DNA from: Deltaproteobacteria bacterium
GTDB lineage: Bacteria > Myxococcota_A > UBA9042 > PHBI01
Direction of reading: 5' to 3'
DNA: 42,190 nt
NCBI GenBank assembly: GCA_011526585.1
Contig: WYBB01000237.1
Coordinates: 1 to 42,190 of the forward strand
The position numbers and the translations under genes are program-made. This document shows positions 15,846 to 29,716 of this stretch, piece by piece. Positions within the stretch are counted from its first letter, which is position 1. Each line of letters starts with the position of its first letter. The notes under the pieces are model-generated. The model was not told where the DNA came from and did no database searches. It saw nothing but the letters and a program-made list of their open reading frames with translations.

Positions 15846-18262
15846 CGATCGCGATCGGCGCAGAAGCCGAAGGAGGTCGTGGCGCCGGGGCCGAGCGTCG
15901 CGTTCCACTCGAGGCCGACGAAGCGGAGCACGGGCGGGGCGAGCGCCTCGGCGGTCGCGCTCCAGAGGTTGGTGATGCGGCCGTCGACCGTGAGCTCGAT
16001 CGCCCAGGTCGCGGGCGTGGCGCCGGGGTTGGCGACGTCGACGTTGACGCAATAGCCGGCCTGCCAGTCGGTCGTCACGGCGAGCTGCCAGGTCACGCCG
16101 TCCCCTGTCGGGTCGGTGGGGTCGGTGGGGTCGGTCGGGTCGGTGGGATCGGTGGGGTCGGTCGGGTCGGTCGGGTCGGTCGGGTCGTCGAAGTCGAAGG
16201 CGCCGATCGCGAGCGTGTCGAGCTCGCCCGGATCGCCGCGGCGCGTGAGGAAGGCGGGGTGCGCAACGAGCGCGAAGGGGGCGTCGGACAGGCGCGCGCC
16301 GCGCGCGGCGAAGGTGTCGGCGAGCGCCGCGGCATGACACGAGGATGGCTCGTAGCCCCAGCCGTAGCGCGCCTGCTGCAGGATGAAGCAGCGGTCGAGG
16401 ACCTCGGAGCCGGCGAGCGCCTCGGCGAGACCGCGCGCGCCGACGAAGGCGACGTCGTCGCCGGGCGCGTCGAGATCGTGGATCACGCCGTCATCGACGA
16501 TCGGGTGCTCGCCGTCGCGGGTGCGGTGGCGACCGACGGCGTCGAAGGCCTCGAGGCCGAAGCCGATCGGATCGATCTTGCGGTGGCAGGTCGCGCACTC
16601 GGCGTTGGCGGCGTGGATGGCGTAGCGCTCGCGCGTCGACTTGCTGGGGTCGACCGGAGGCGGCGAGGTGTCGAGGTTCGAGGGCGGCGGCGGCAGGTCC
16701 TCGCAGAGGAGACGCTCGCGCACGAGCTTGCCGCGGTGGATCGGCGAGCTCGACTGCGGCAGCGCGTGCGTGGCGAGCACCGCGCCCTGGGTGAGGAGCC
16801 CGCCGTAGGGCGTGTCGTCGAGCGCGACGCGGGAGAAACCGGCGGCGTCGGGGGCCTCGGTCGGGGCGGGCAGGCCGTAGAAGGCGGCGAGGCGATCGCT
16901 CATGAACGAGTGGCGCGCGAGCAGGAGGTCGGCGACGGTGCCGCCGGCCTCGGCGACGTCGGAGAGCAGGCGCGCGGTCTCGCCGGCGAGGTCCCGTCGG
17001 ATCTCGGGGGTGAGCTCCGGGTAGAGGGTGGCGTCGCGGGTGACGAGCGGCAGGAGATCGAGCCGCAGCCAGCGCGTGCCGAAGCGCTCGAGCGTGGCGT
17101 CGGCGCGCGGGTCGGCGAGGAGCCGCGTGAGCTCGTCCTCGATGCGCGTCGGATCGGCGGACAAGGCGCCGGCGGCGGCCGCTTGGAGGAGGGCGAGATC
17201 GGGGCTCGTGCCCCAGGCGAGGTAGGACAGCGCCGACGCGATCTCCCAGTCGGTGAGGGCGAAGACCGCGGCGGCGCCGTCGCCCGAGCGCACGCCGAGC
17301 TCGGAGCGGTAGAGGAAGTGCGGGGACTGGAGGAGGGCGGTCAGGACCCAGGTGAGACCGGCCTGGGCGGTGTCGTCGGCGACGACCTCGCGGTAGAGCG
17401 CGAGGTAGGCGGCGATCTCGGGATCGGCGAGCGGGCGGCGGAAGAGGCGCAGGCCCACCTCGCGGATGAAGCGCAGCGCGCAGGTCTCGGGGCCGGGCTG
17501 GCAGGCGACGAGGGACGACAGGCGGGTGTCGATCGCCAGGCGGGCGAGGCGCTCGGCCTCGGCGCGGAGCTGATCGACGAGGAGGGCGGAGACGGTGAGC
17601 GCGGCGGCCTGGTTGTCGAAGCCGGAGACGACGTCGTCGGGTGCGAGCGCGGAGAGATCGGCGGGCACGCCGAGCACGTCGCTGATCGAGCGCGCCCACT
17701 CGTCGCGCGCGAGGCGGCGCAGCAGGCGCGGGCCGGCGGCGACGGTCGGGGCGTCGCAGGCCGAGCCGCCGGGCGGGTCGAAGGCGCAGGTGCGGGCCGC
17801 GGCGACGAAGTCGCTGAGCGCCTGGAACTGGGGGCCGTCGAGCGCGACCGGGGCGCCGCCGGGGTGGCCCTCGGGGTGGCGGCCGGTCGGGCGCAGGAGG
17901 AGGACCGACTCGCCGTCGATCGTCTGGCGCGCGACGGCGGCGAGCGCGGCGACGTTGCGCTGGCGGGCGTCGTCGGAGTCGTCGAGCGACAAGACCAGCG
18001 CGCTGCCGGCGGCGAGCCCACCCTGGCGGTGGCAGAAGGCGCAGCTCGGCTGGAGGAGCGGTTGCCAGAGGGTGGCGTCGAAGGTGTCGAGGACCTCGCC
18101 GCAGAGGGCGGGCTCCGAGCCGGGGTCGGTCGGGGAGGAGCCGCTGTCCGGGCGTGACGAGGTTGCGTCCCAGGTGCCGTGCGGCGGGACCTCGGCGGGG
18201 TAGTCGCAGGCCAGCGCGAGCGCGGGCAGGGCGAGGGCCAGGCGTGAGAGACGCGAGGTCAC
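15842..18262 (-). CDS. DUF1592-type (PSD/heme-motif) lipoprotein fused to a C-terminal CBM2 cellulose-binding module
   Basis: 806 aa. Lipoprotein signal MTSRLSRLALALPALALACD. CAFCH (Cys74, Cys77, His78) is a c-type heme motif. The next 600 residues follow the DUF1587/1595/1592/1588/1585 arrangement usual in Planctomycetes and Myxococcota: RRLARDEWARSISDVLGV, LRLFRRPLADPEIAAYLALYREV, LQSPHFLYRSELGV, FGTRWLRLDLL, GLLTQGAVLATHALPQSSSP, IHRGKLVRERLLCEDLPPPP and CATCHRKIDPIGFGLEAFDAVG (a second CxxCH near 555). A linker of eight DPT repeats (about 691-718) leads to a C-terminal CBM2: WQLAVTTDWQAGYCVNVDVA, TWAIELTVDGRITNLWSA, and LEWNATLGPGATTSFGFCA. CBM2 modules bind crystalline cellulose through surface Trp. 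GTG 18262 overlaps the stop of the DUF1552 gene (GTGA) and has GGAG five bases upstream. The DUF1592/1588 function is unknown. Confidence 0.92.
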   Translation of the reverse strand: MTSRLSRLALALPALALACDYPAEVPPHGTWDATSSRPDSGSSPTDPGSEPALCGEVLDTFDATLWQPLLQPSCAFCHRQGGLAAGSALVLSLDDSDDARQRNVAALAAVARQTIDGESVLLLRPTGRHPEGHPGGAPVALDGPQFQALSDFVAAARTCAFDPPGGSACDAPTVAAGPRLLRRLARDEWARSISDVLGVPADLSALAPDDVVSGFDNQAAALTVSALLVDQLRAEAERLARLAIDTRLSSLVACQPGPETCALRFIREVGLRLFRRPLADPEIAAYLALYREVVADDTAQAGLTWVLTALLQSPHFLYRSELGVRSGDGAAAVFALTDWEIASALSYLAWGTSPDLALLQAAAAGALSADPTRIEDELTRLLADPRADATLERFGTRWLRLDLLPLVTRDATLYPELTPEIRRDLAGETARLLSDVAEAGGTVADLLLARHSFMSDRLAAFYGLPAPTEAPDAAGFSRVALDDTPYGGLLTQGAVLATHALPQSSSPIHRGKLVRERLLCEDLPPPPSNLDTSPPPVDPSKSTRERYAIHAANAECATCHRKIDPIGFGLEAFDAVGRHRTRDGEHPIVDDGVIHDLDAPGDDVAFVGARGLAEALAGSEVLDRCFILQQARYGWGYEPSSCHAAALADTFAARGARLSDAPFALVAHPAFLTRRGDPGELDTLAIGAFDFDDPTDPTDPTDPTDPTDPTDPTDPTDPTGDGVTWQLAVTTDWQAGYCVNVDVANPGATPATWAIELTVDGRITNLWSATAEALAPPVLRFVGLEWNATLGPGATTSFGFCADRDR
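16108..16190 (-). repeat. 9-bp tandem repeats coding (DPT)n linker
   Basis: Plus-strand GGTCGGTGG-type 9-base units encode the DPT repeats of the CBM2 protein. Similar units occur at 19848-19914 in the tandem-95 gene. Confidence 0.9.
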
Positions 18263-19554
18263 GCGAGCTCCGAGAGCGCGCCGGCGCCGGCGGTGACGTC
18301 GCCGAAGGTGTCGAGCGCGACGCCGAACTTCCGGGCGAGGGCGACGAGCAGGCGCGCGTGCGGGGTCTCTCCCGAGGGCACGCGCAGCCAGCGGCCGGTC
18401 TGGAGGCCGCCGCCGGCGAGCACGACCGGCACGTCGCGGCAGACGTGCAGGCGGCTGTCGCCGAGCTCCTTCATCCAGACGACCAGGGTCGCGTCGAGCA
18501 GCGTGCGGTCGGTGTCGGGGTGGTCGGGATCGGGGCGCGCGGCGAGCGCGTCGAGGAGGAGGCCGAACTGCTCGGCGAACCAGCGCTCGGTGGCGACGAA
18601 GTGATCGACGCCCTCGGTGTTGCCGTCGTCGATGTGCGAGAGGCTGTGGTGCTGCTCGCCGATCCCGAGCCAGCTCATGACGGTCGGCGCGACGGTGTGC
18701 GCGCACTGCAGCGTGACGACGCGGGTCATGTCGCAGCCGAGGGCGAGCGCGGCGAGCTCGCGCTGGAGCGCGAGCACGTCGGGGAAGCGGGTGTTGTCGT
18801 AGTGGGCGAGCGTGCCGGGCGGGGCGACGGGCGCCTCGCAGGTCGAGGTGGGGGTGAGGCCGCGCTCGACGGCGCGCAGGGACTCGAGGTGGGCCTCGAG
18901 CTTGGTCTGCTCCGCGCGGCCGAGGCGCGTGTGCAGGCCGACGAGCTCGCCGCGCACGAGATCGATGACGCTCTGGCGACGGCGGCGCAGGCGATCGACG
19001 TCCACGCCGGCGGCGCCGAAGAGGCGCTCGTGAACGTGGCGCGGGTCGTCGTCCGGCGTGAGCCACGAGCCGGCCTTCGAGTAGCACATGCGCGTCTGGA
19101 TCCCGCCGCCCCAGAGCGAGGTCTGCACGCCGAGCTCGAGCGACGCGAAGCGAGCGTCGGCGCTGATCTTGAGCGCGACGATTTGATCGATCGAGGCGCC
19201 GCCGGTCGGGCTGTCGAGGCCGCCGCCGTTGGTGAGCATGGCGGCCATGCCGCCTTCGTGGTTGTCGGCGCGGTGGAAGTGCAGGCCGTCGACGATGAGC
19301 AGCTGGTCGCGGCGGGCGGAGAGCGGCTCGAGGATCGAGCCGGGCGCGAAGGCGAAGCCCGGGGCGTCGGTGCTGGCGACGGGGCGCCAGCGGTGGGGGA
19401 TGGTGCCGTTGGGACAGAAGAAGACGAGAAGGCGGCTCGGGGCGGACGGCGCGGCGGCGCGGGCGGGGCGCGGGCCGAGCGCGCGCAGGACCGGGGCCGC
19501 GACGAGGCCGAGGGCGGCGCTGCCGACGAAGGTCCGGCGTGAGACTCGGGTCAT
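18259..19554 (-). CDS. DUF1552-family protein, Tat-exported
   Basis: 431 aa. Twin-arginine signal (VSRRTFVGSAALGLVAAPVL...ARAAA), so it should be exported folded to the periplasm. DUF1552 features: LLVFFCPNGTIPHRWRP, RDQLLIVDGLHFHRADNHEG, CDMTRVVTLQCAHTVAP, HHSLSHIDDG, VVWMKELGDSRLHVCRDVPVVLAGG. DUF1552 proteins almost always accompany DUF1592-type proteins, as here; their biochemical role is unknown. ATG 19554 has GGGGG four bases upstream. A TTG in frame at 19572 adds six residues and is less likely. First gene of its unit, 92 bp downstream of the tandem-95 gene stop. Confidence 0.93.
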   Translation of the reverse strand: MTRVSRRTFVGSAALGLVAAPVLRALGPRPARAAAPSAPSRLLVFFCPNGTIPHRWRPVASTDAPGFAFAPGSILEPLSARRDQLLIVDGLHFHRADNHEGGMAAMLTNGGGLDSPTGGASIDQIVALKISADARFASLELGVQTSLWGGGIQTRMCYSKAGSWLTPDDDPRHVHERLFGAAGVDVDRLRRRRQSVIDLVRGELVGLHTRLGRAEQTKLEAHLESLRAVERGLTPTSTCEAPVAPPGTLAHYDNTRFPDVLALQRELAALALGCDMTRVVTLQCAHTVAPTVMSWLGIGEQHHSLSHIDDGNTEGVDHFVATERWFAEQFGLLLDALAARPDPDHPDTDRTLLDATLVVWMKELGDSRLHVCRDVPVVLAGGGLQTGRWLRVPSGETPHARLLVALARKFGVALDTFGDVTAGAGALSELA

Positions 19555-19646
19555 GATCCCCCTGAGATCCAAGATGTTGCGTGCGTCGCGCCCGGTGGCG
19601 ACGACGCTGGCAAGGTCGATGGTGGGCCGCTACCCCCGGCGTGGGA

Positions 19647-24160
<4,514 letters not shown>

Positions 24161-24164
<4 letters not shown>

Positions 24165-27100
24165 GAGGTGCGCCTCCGGGCGCGGGACAGCGTGAGGGTG
24201 AGGGTGAGGAGGGCGAGGGCGACGAAGGGAGCGGGGGCGGAGGAGGTGGCGCAGCCGCCGTCGGCGGCGCGGGTGCCGCGCGCGACGAGGGTGATGACGT
24301 AGGCGTCCCGGGTGGGGTCGTCGGAGGGCACGGCGAGCTCGCACTGGAAGACGCCGGCGACGGGGCGGAGCTCGATGCGGAGCGGCGCGCGATCGCCGGG
24401 GTCGAGCAGGCGCGCGTCGAGCGGGCGCACGCCGAGGCAGTGGGAGCCGCCCTCGAGGGTGGGGTCGCCGAGCTCGAGCGGGCCGGTGCCGACGTTGCCG
24501 GCGTAGAGCTCGACGAGCACGTCGCCGCCGACCTTCTGGAGAGGCAGGGTGAGGATGGCGCCGGGGGAGAGCGCGGCGCCGTCGGCGTCGGTGAGGCCGA
24601 GCGCGCCGACCTGGCCCTCGGAGGCGACGCGCACGGTGGCGTGGTCGGCGGCGGCGAGGTCGAAGGCGAGCGCGCCGGGGGCGAGCGCGACGAGGTCGAC
24701 GGGGACGAGCTCGGCGTGGTGCGGGGGCAGGAGGGGCGCGGGCTGGGCGAGCGGGCGGGCGTCGACGTTGTCGCGGGAGGGGATGGTGACGGGGCGCGTG
24801 AGCTCGACCGTGTCGGGGCCGTCATTGGCGAGCGACCAGCCGGCGGTGAGCGGGGCGAGCGGGGCGACGGGGCCGAGGTGGTCCTGGGTGAGCACGCGCT
24901 GGCCGCCCCAGCGGTAGAGGCGGAGCGCGTCGGCGGGGACAGGCTGCGAGGTGGGCAGGGCTTCGCCGGTGAAGGTCCAGGTGGCGTCGTCGCCGAGCGT
25001 GAGGTCGACGCTGAAGGGGCCGGCGAGGTCGGGGCGGGCGATGAGCGAGAAGGCGAGCGAGGCGCCGGGGGCGAGGCGCTCGGGCGGGGCGGCGGCGACG
25101 CGCGCGACGCAGTTGTCCTCGGAGGCGATGGCGAGGGTGGGGCGCTCGAGCGCGCGGGCGCCGAGGTTGACGAGGCTCAGGGCGAGCGTGACGTCCTGGC
25201 CGATGCGCGCGTAGCCGATCGGGTCCTCGGCGCCGGCGGCGAGGTGGATCCCGGGCAAGCGTGTGACGACGGGGCGCGGGACCGGGGTCTGCACGGCTGC
25301 GCCGCGGAGGTGGATCTCGAAGGCGGGGCGCTCGGGGTCGCTGGAGGCGAGCGCGATGCGGGCGTCGAGGGGGCCGGGCAGGGCGGGTGTGAGGTAGACG
25401 ACGAGCACGTCGGCGTCGTTGGGGTCGACGAGCGGGAACGGCGTCTCGAGGTCGACGGTGGCGTTGGTCGCGGCGAGCGTGGTGATTTCGCCGAGGTCGA
25501 GGCGGGCGCCGCCGGCGTTGAAGAGGTCGAGCTCGAGGCGCGTGGTGGTCCCGGGCAGCATGTCCGCGAGGAGGTGCGGCAGGCCGGAGTAGACCGGGCG
25601 GGCGCCGTCGCTGAGCTCGAGGTCGGGCGCGGCGGCGGCGCGCGCGGTGAGGGTGGCCGAGAAGGCTGCGTCGGCGGGGTCGTTGGAGGCGATGGCAAGG
25701 GCCAGGCGGACGGGGCCGACGGTGGGGGCGCGCAGCATGAGCACGGCGACGGAGGCGTCGGCCGGTGCGATCTCGGCGGCGGGGGGGACGACGACCCAGG
25801 CGTCGACGCCCGACTCCGGGGTGATGGTGACGAGCGGGGCGTCGAGGAGGAGCGGCTCGTCGCCGCGGTTTTCGAGATGCAGGTCGAAGGTGAGGAAGGC
25901 GCCTTCGCCGAGGGTGCCGAGGTCGAGGGTGGCGCCGGCGACGAGCGGGTCGCCGTCGAGGGTGACGACGAGGTCGGGCGCGGCGCGCACGGTGACGCCG
26001 AGCGCGTCGGTGGTGACGCGGGCGCCGCCGGCGCCGGACTGGCCGCGGTCGTCGCTGGTGATGACGATCTCGGTGCGGCCGATGAAGCCCTGGCGCGGGG
26101 TGAAGACGAGGCCGGTGAGCGCGGCCTCGAGGGCGCCGATCTCGCCGCGTAGCGCGATGGCGTCGCTGCCGGCGCGGCCGCTGACGACGGTGAGCCCGCC
26201 GGTCGGCAGGGTGAGAGTGCCGTCGTTCACGGCGAGCGAGAGCTCGAGGGTCTCGGCGTCGACGTCGATCAGATCGATGGGGCCGCCGAGCGCGGCGGCG
26301 ACGTCGAGCGGGGACTGCTGCCAGGCCTCGACCTCGAGCGCGGGCAGGTCGTGGCGCGGCGGGTCGTTGACCGCCTCGACCGCGAGCGTGATGCGCACCT
26401 CCTCGCCGAGACCGACCCCGTCCGAGGGGGCGACGACCAGCGCGACCTCGCCGAAGAAGTCCTGGGCCGGGAGGAAGCGCAGGAGGTCCTGGCGCACGAG
26501 CGCGTCGCCGCTGACGAGCGAGGCCCAGTCGGCGGCCCCTTCCCGTCGCACCTGCCAGCGCCCGTCGAGCGCGTCGGCGGCGACGACCTCGAAGCCCACC
26601 GGGGCACCCTCGGGGTCGCGCGCGCCGACGGCGACGAGGATCGTGTCGACGAGGTTCGGGATCGGGTTCTTGTCGTCTTCGTCGATCGCGGGCAGGGCGT
26701 GCTCGACGAGGTCGACCAGCGGCGGGTCGTCGGCATCGAGCACGGTGATGGTGAAGCGCGTCGTGACCGAGAGCCCGGTGGAATCGTGCGCGGTGATGGC
26801 GAGCTCGTGCGTGGCGTCGGCCTCGAAGTCGACGGCGTCGGCGAGCACGAGCGCGTCCCCGTCGATGGCGAACTTGAAGTCCAGGTCCTCGGTGATGACG
26901 AGCTCGTGCACGTCGTCGCGGTCGGGGTCGCCGGTCACGGTGAGCCGGCCGATCACGGCGCCGGGCGCGGCCCCTTCGCTCACGCTGGTGTGGTCGAGCG
27001 CGATCCCGGTCGGGGCCTCCGGCTCGTCGCCGATCGCGATGACGAAGCTCGCCTCCTGCCAGAGCCCGCCGCGGTCGGTGAGGCGCACGGTGACCGTCGC

Positions 27101-29716
27101 CTCGGGGCTCGCCTCGTGGTCGAGCGGGCGCCGCGTGATGAGGCGTCGCTCCGCGTCGATCGCGAAGGCGTCCGCGAGTGAGTCGGCGGTCACCGCCAGC
27201 GTTCCCAGGTCGCCGTCGTCGGGGTCCTCGCCGCCGACGATCTCACCGACGACGGTCCCGGCCGGCGCGTTCTCGGCGACGACGTCGGCGCTCGAGCCGA
27301 TCGGGCTCGGCGGCTCGTTGGCGTCGACGATCAGGATGAGGAAGCTCGCCTCCGCGGTGAGCCCACCTTGATCGCGCACGCGCACGGTGACGCGGTGGCT
27401 CGGCTCGTCCGCCTCGAAGTCGAAGGAGCGTCGCGCGACCAACGTGTCCCCGACGATCTCGAAGTCGTCGTTGGAGCTCTGCACGAGCGTGAAGGTGTAG
27501 CTGTCGACCAGGTCCGGGTCGCCGAGCGCACCGAGCTGTCCCACCAGCGCGTTGGGACCGGCGTTCTCCGGCAGCTCGCGCCGCGACAAGGATACGCCTT
27601 GCGGCGCCTCGTTGACGTCGAGCACGCGGATCTCGACCTCGCTCTCCACCCAGAGCCCGCTGCGGTCCGTCGCCCTGATCAGCAGGGGGAACTCCGCGCG
27701 CGTCTCGAAGTCGAGCACCTTCGCCGTCATCAGCGTGTTGCCCTGCAGGATGAACGCGTCGTCGGGGTTGGCGCGCAGCGAGAAGACGTGTTGCTCGCCC
27801 GCGTCCGGGTCACCGATCGCCGTCAGCGTCGCCACGAAGCCGCCCTCATTGCGCGCTTCCTGCACCACCGTGCCGCTGATGCCGATCCCCGTCGGCGCCT
27901 CCGGCTCGTCGCTGATGTCGATCGTCACCTGTTGCTCGATCGGCGTCCCGCTCGGCGGCGTGGCCTTGATCCGCAGCTGCACGCTGCGCGTCGTCTCGAA
28001 GTCGATCGCCTTGGTCGTGACCAGGCGCTGGCCCTGCACCGCGAACAAGGACCCCGGGTTCTGGGTCAGCGTCCAGGTGTAGCCGACGGCCGAGTCCGGG
28101 TCGCCGATCGGCGTAAGCACCCCGACGACCGTACCCGCCGGCTGGTTCTCGGCGACGCTCGACGGCTCCACGCTCAGGCCCGACGCCGGTTCGTCGACGT
28201 CGCCCACCGCGATCTCGAAGGGCACGTCGATGACGAGCCCGCCCGCGTCGCGCGCGCGGATGGCGATCGCGATCACCGGCGCGCGCTCGAAGTCGAGGTC
28301 CCCTGCCACGCGCAGCACGTTACCCTCGAGCCGCAACGCGCCGTCACCATCCTGCAGCAGCACGAGCTCGTGCTGGTCGCCCGCGTCCGGGTCGCTCACG
28401 CTCACGAACGCCACCAGCGCGCCGGGCGCCGCCGACTCGGCGATGCTCTGCCCCGAGAGCGCGATCGCCGTCGGCGCCTCGTTCACGTTGGCCACCGGGA
28501 TCGACAGGTTCATCTCCCTGGCGAGCCCGCCCGCGTCGGTCGCGCGCACGCGCACGTCGATCGCCGGCGTGGTCTCGAAGTCGAAGCTCGCCGTCGTGGT
28601 CACCTGCCCGTTGGCCGCCACCGCCACGCCGCTGCCTGCGAGCAACGTGAACGCATGGGTGTCGCCGAGGTCCTGGTCCTGCGCGCTCAGCGTGCCGATG
28701 ACCGCACCCGGCGCCGCGTTCTCCGCGATCGCGCCGCCGCTCCAGGTCACCGCCGTCGGCGCCTCGTTGACGTTGCCGACGAAGATCGGCACCGCGACCT
28801 CGACCCAGAGCCCGCCGCGATCGGTCGCGCGCACGGTCGGCGTGTAGACCGCCCGGGTCTCGAAATCGAGCGCGCCGCTCAGCCGCACCGTCGCCCCGTC
28901 GACGAGGAACGGCCCGTCGGCGTTCGTGATCTGGAAGGTGTGCGCCTCGCCCGCGTCGGGATCGCCGATCGCCGCGAGCGTCCCGACGATCGCGCCCAGT
29001 CCAGCGTCTTCCGCGACCGGCCCGCCACTGATCACCACGCCCTGCGGCTTCTCGTTGCGGTCCCAGATCGCCAGCGGGATCACGCTCGTCGCCGAGAGCC
29101 CCGCGCGGTCGACGACCTCGATCGCGACGAGCGCGTCGGGGTCGGTCTCGTGGTCGAGCTCGACGGCGGTCCTCAAGAGCGTGCCCTCGAGCACGAAGCG
29201 CCCGCCGTCGTCATCGATCAACGCGAAGGTCCACGCTTCGTCCTGGTCCTCGTCGCCGAGCTGGCTCACGCTTCCGACCTGCCCGAAGATCGCCGTGTCC
29301 TCGGCCACGCCGCTCGCCGAGAGCGCGACCCCGGTCGGCGCGTCGTTGCGGTCGAGCATCGTGATGGTGAAGCTCTTCTCGAAGTAGAGGTCGCCCGCGT
29401 CGGTCGTGCGCACGCGCACCGTGCGCTGGGCCCCGGCCTCGTAGTCGAGCGGCACCGCCGCGAAGAGCTGGTCACCGACGATGGCGAAGGCGTCGAGCGG
29501 GTTGTCGATCAACACGTAGGTGAAGGTCTCGTTCGCGTCCGGGTCGATCGTCGTGAAGGTCCCGATCAAGGTCATCGGCGGCTCATTCTCGGCGATCGTC
29601 TGCCCCACCAGGCTGAGTGCGTTCGGGGGCTCGTTCGCCCGCGCGACACCCAGGCCCACCGAGATCACCACCAGCGACGCCAGCGCGCCCTTCGCCACCA
29701 GGCCGATCACGGGCAC
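24161..29716 (-). CDS. Cadherin-repeat surface protein with C-terminal sorting tail
   Basis: 1851 aa. Cleavable signal (MPVIGLVAKGALASLVVISV, GLGVARA). Then about ten cadherin-like repeats of roughly 105 residues, each opening with (N/P)EAPTG-x-x-L-G-x-x-(V/I)AEN-x-x-G-x-V-x-G and carrying IGDPDAGE-HTF and LDFE calcium-type motifs (DxNDAP, DxD). After a cadherin-like part (about 1000-1300) come two choice-of-anchor-type (ASH/HYDIN-like) beta sandwiches (LDGDPLVAGATLDLGTLGEG...LTFDLHLENRGDEPL, LTARAAAAPDLELS). The end is DGGCATSSAPAP + hydrophobic stretch + SRARRRTS, a MYXO-CTERM-like sorting signal. Inferred role: surface filament or adhesin. Start GTG 29716 has GGAGG six bases upstream and overlaps the previous stop by 10 bases; GTG 29710 is an alternative. 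Confidence 0.92.

Noticed and set aside
15478..15975. GSVGSV / GSVASG repeat frames on the plus strand
   Set aside because: These are the reverse strand of the TEPDA linker repeats, not silk-like proteins.
15581..16190. Possible CRISPR array from repeated 9- and 15-base units
   Set aside because: Repeats are tandem with no unique spacers and lie in frame inside genes.
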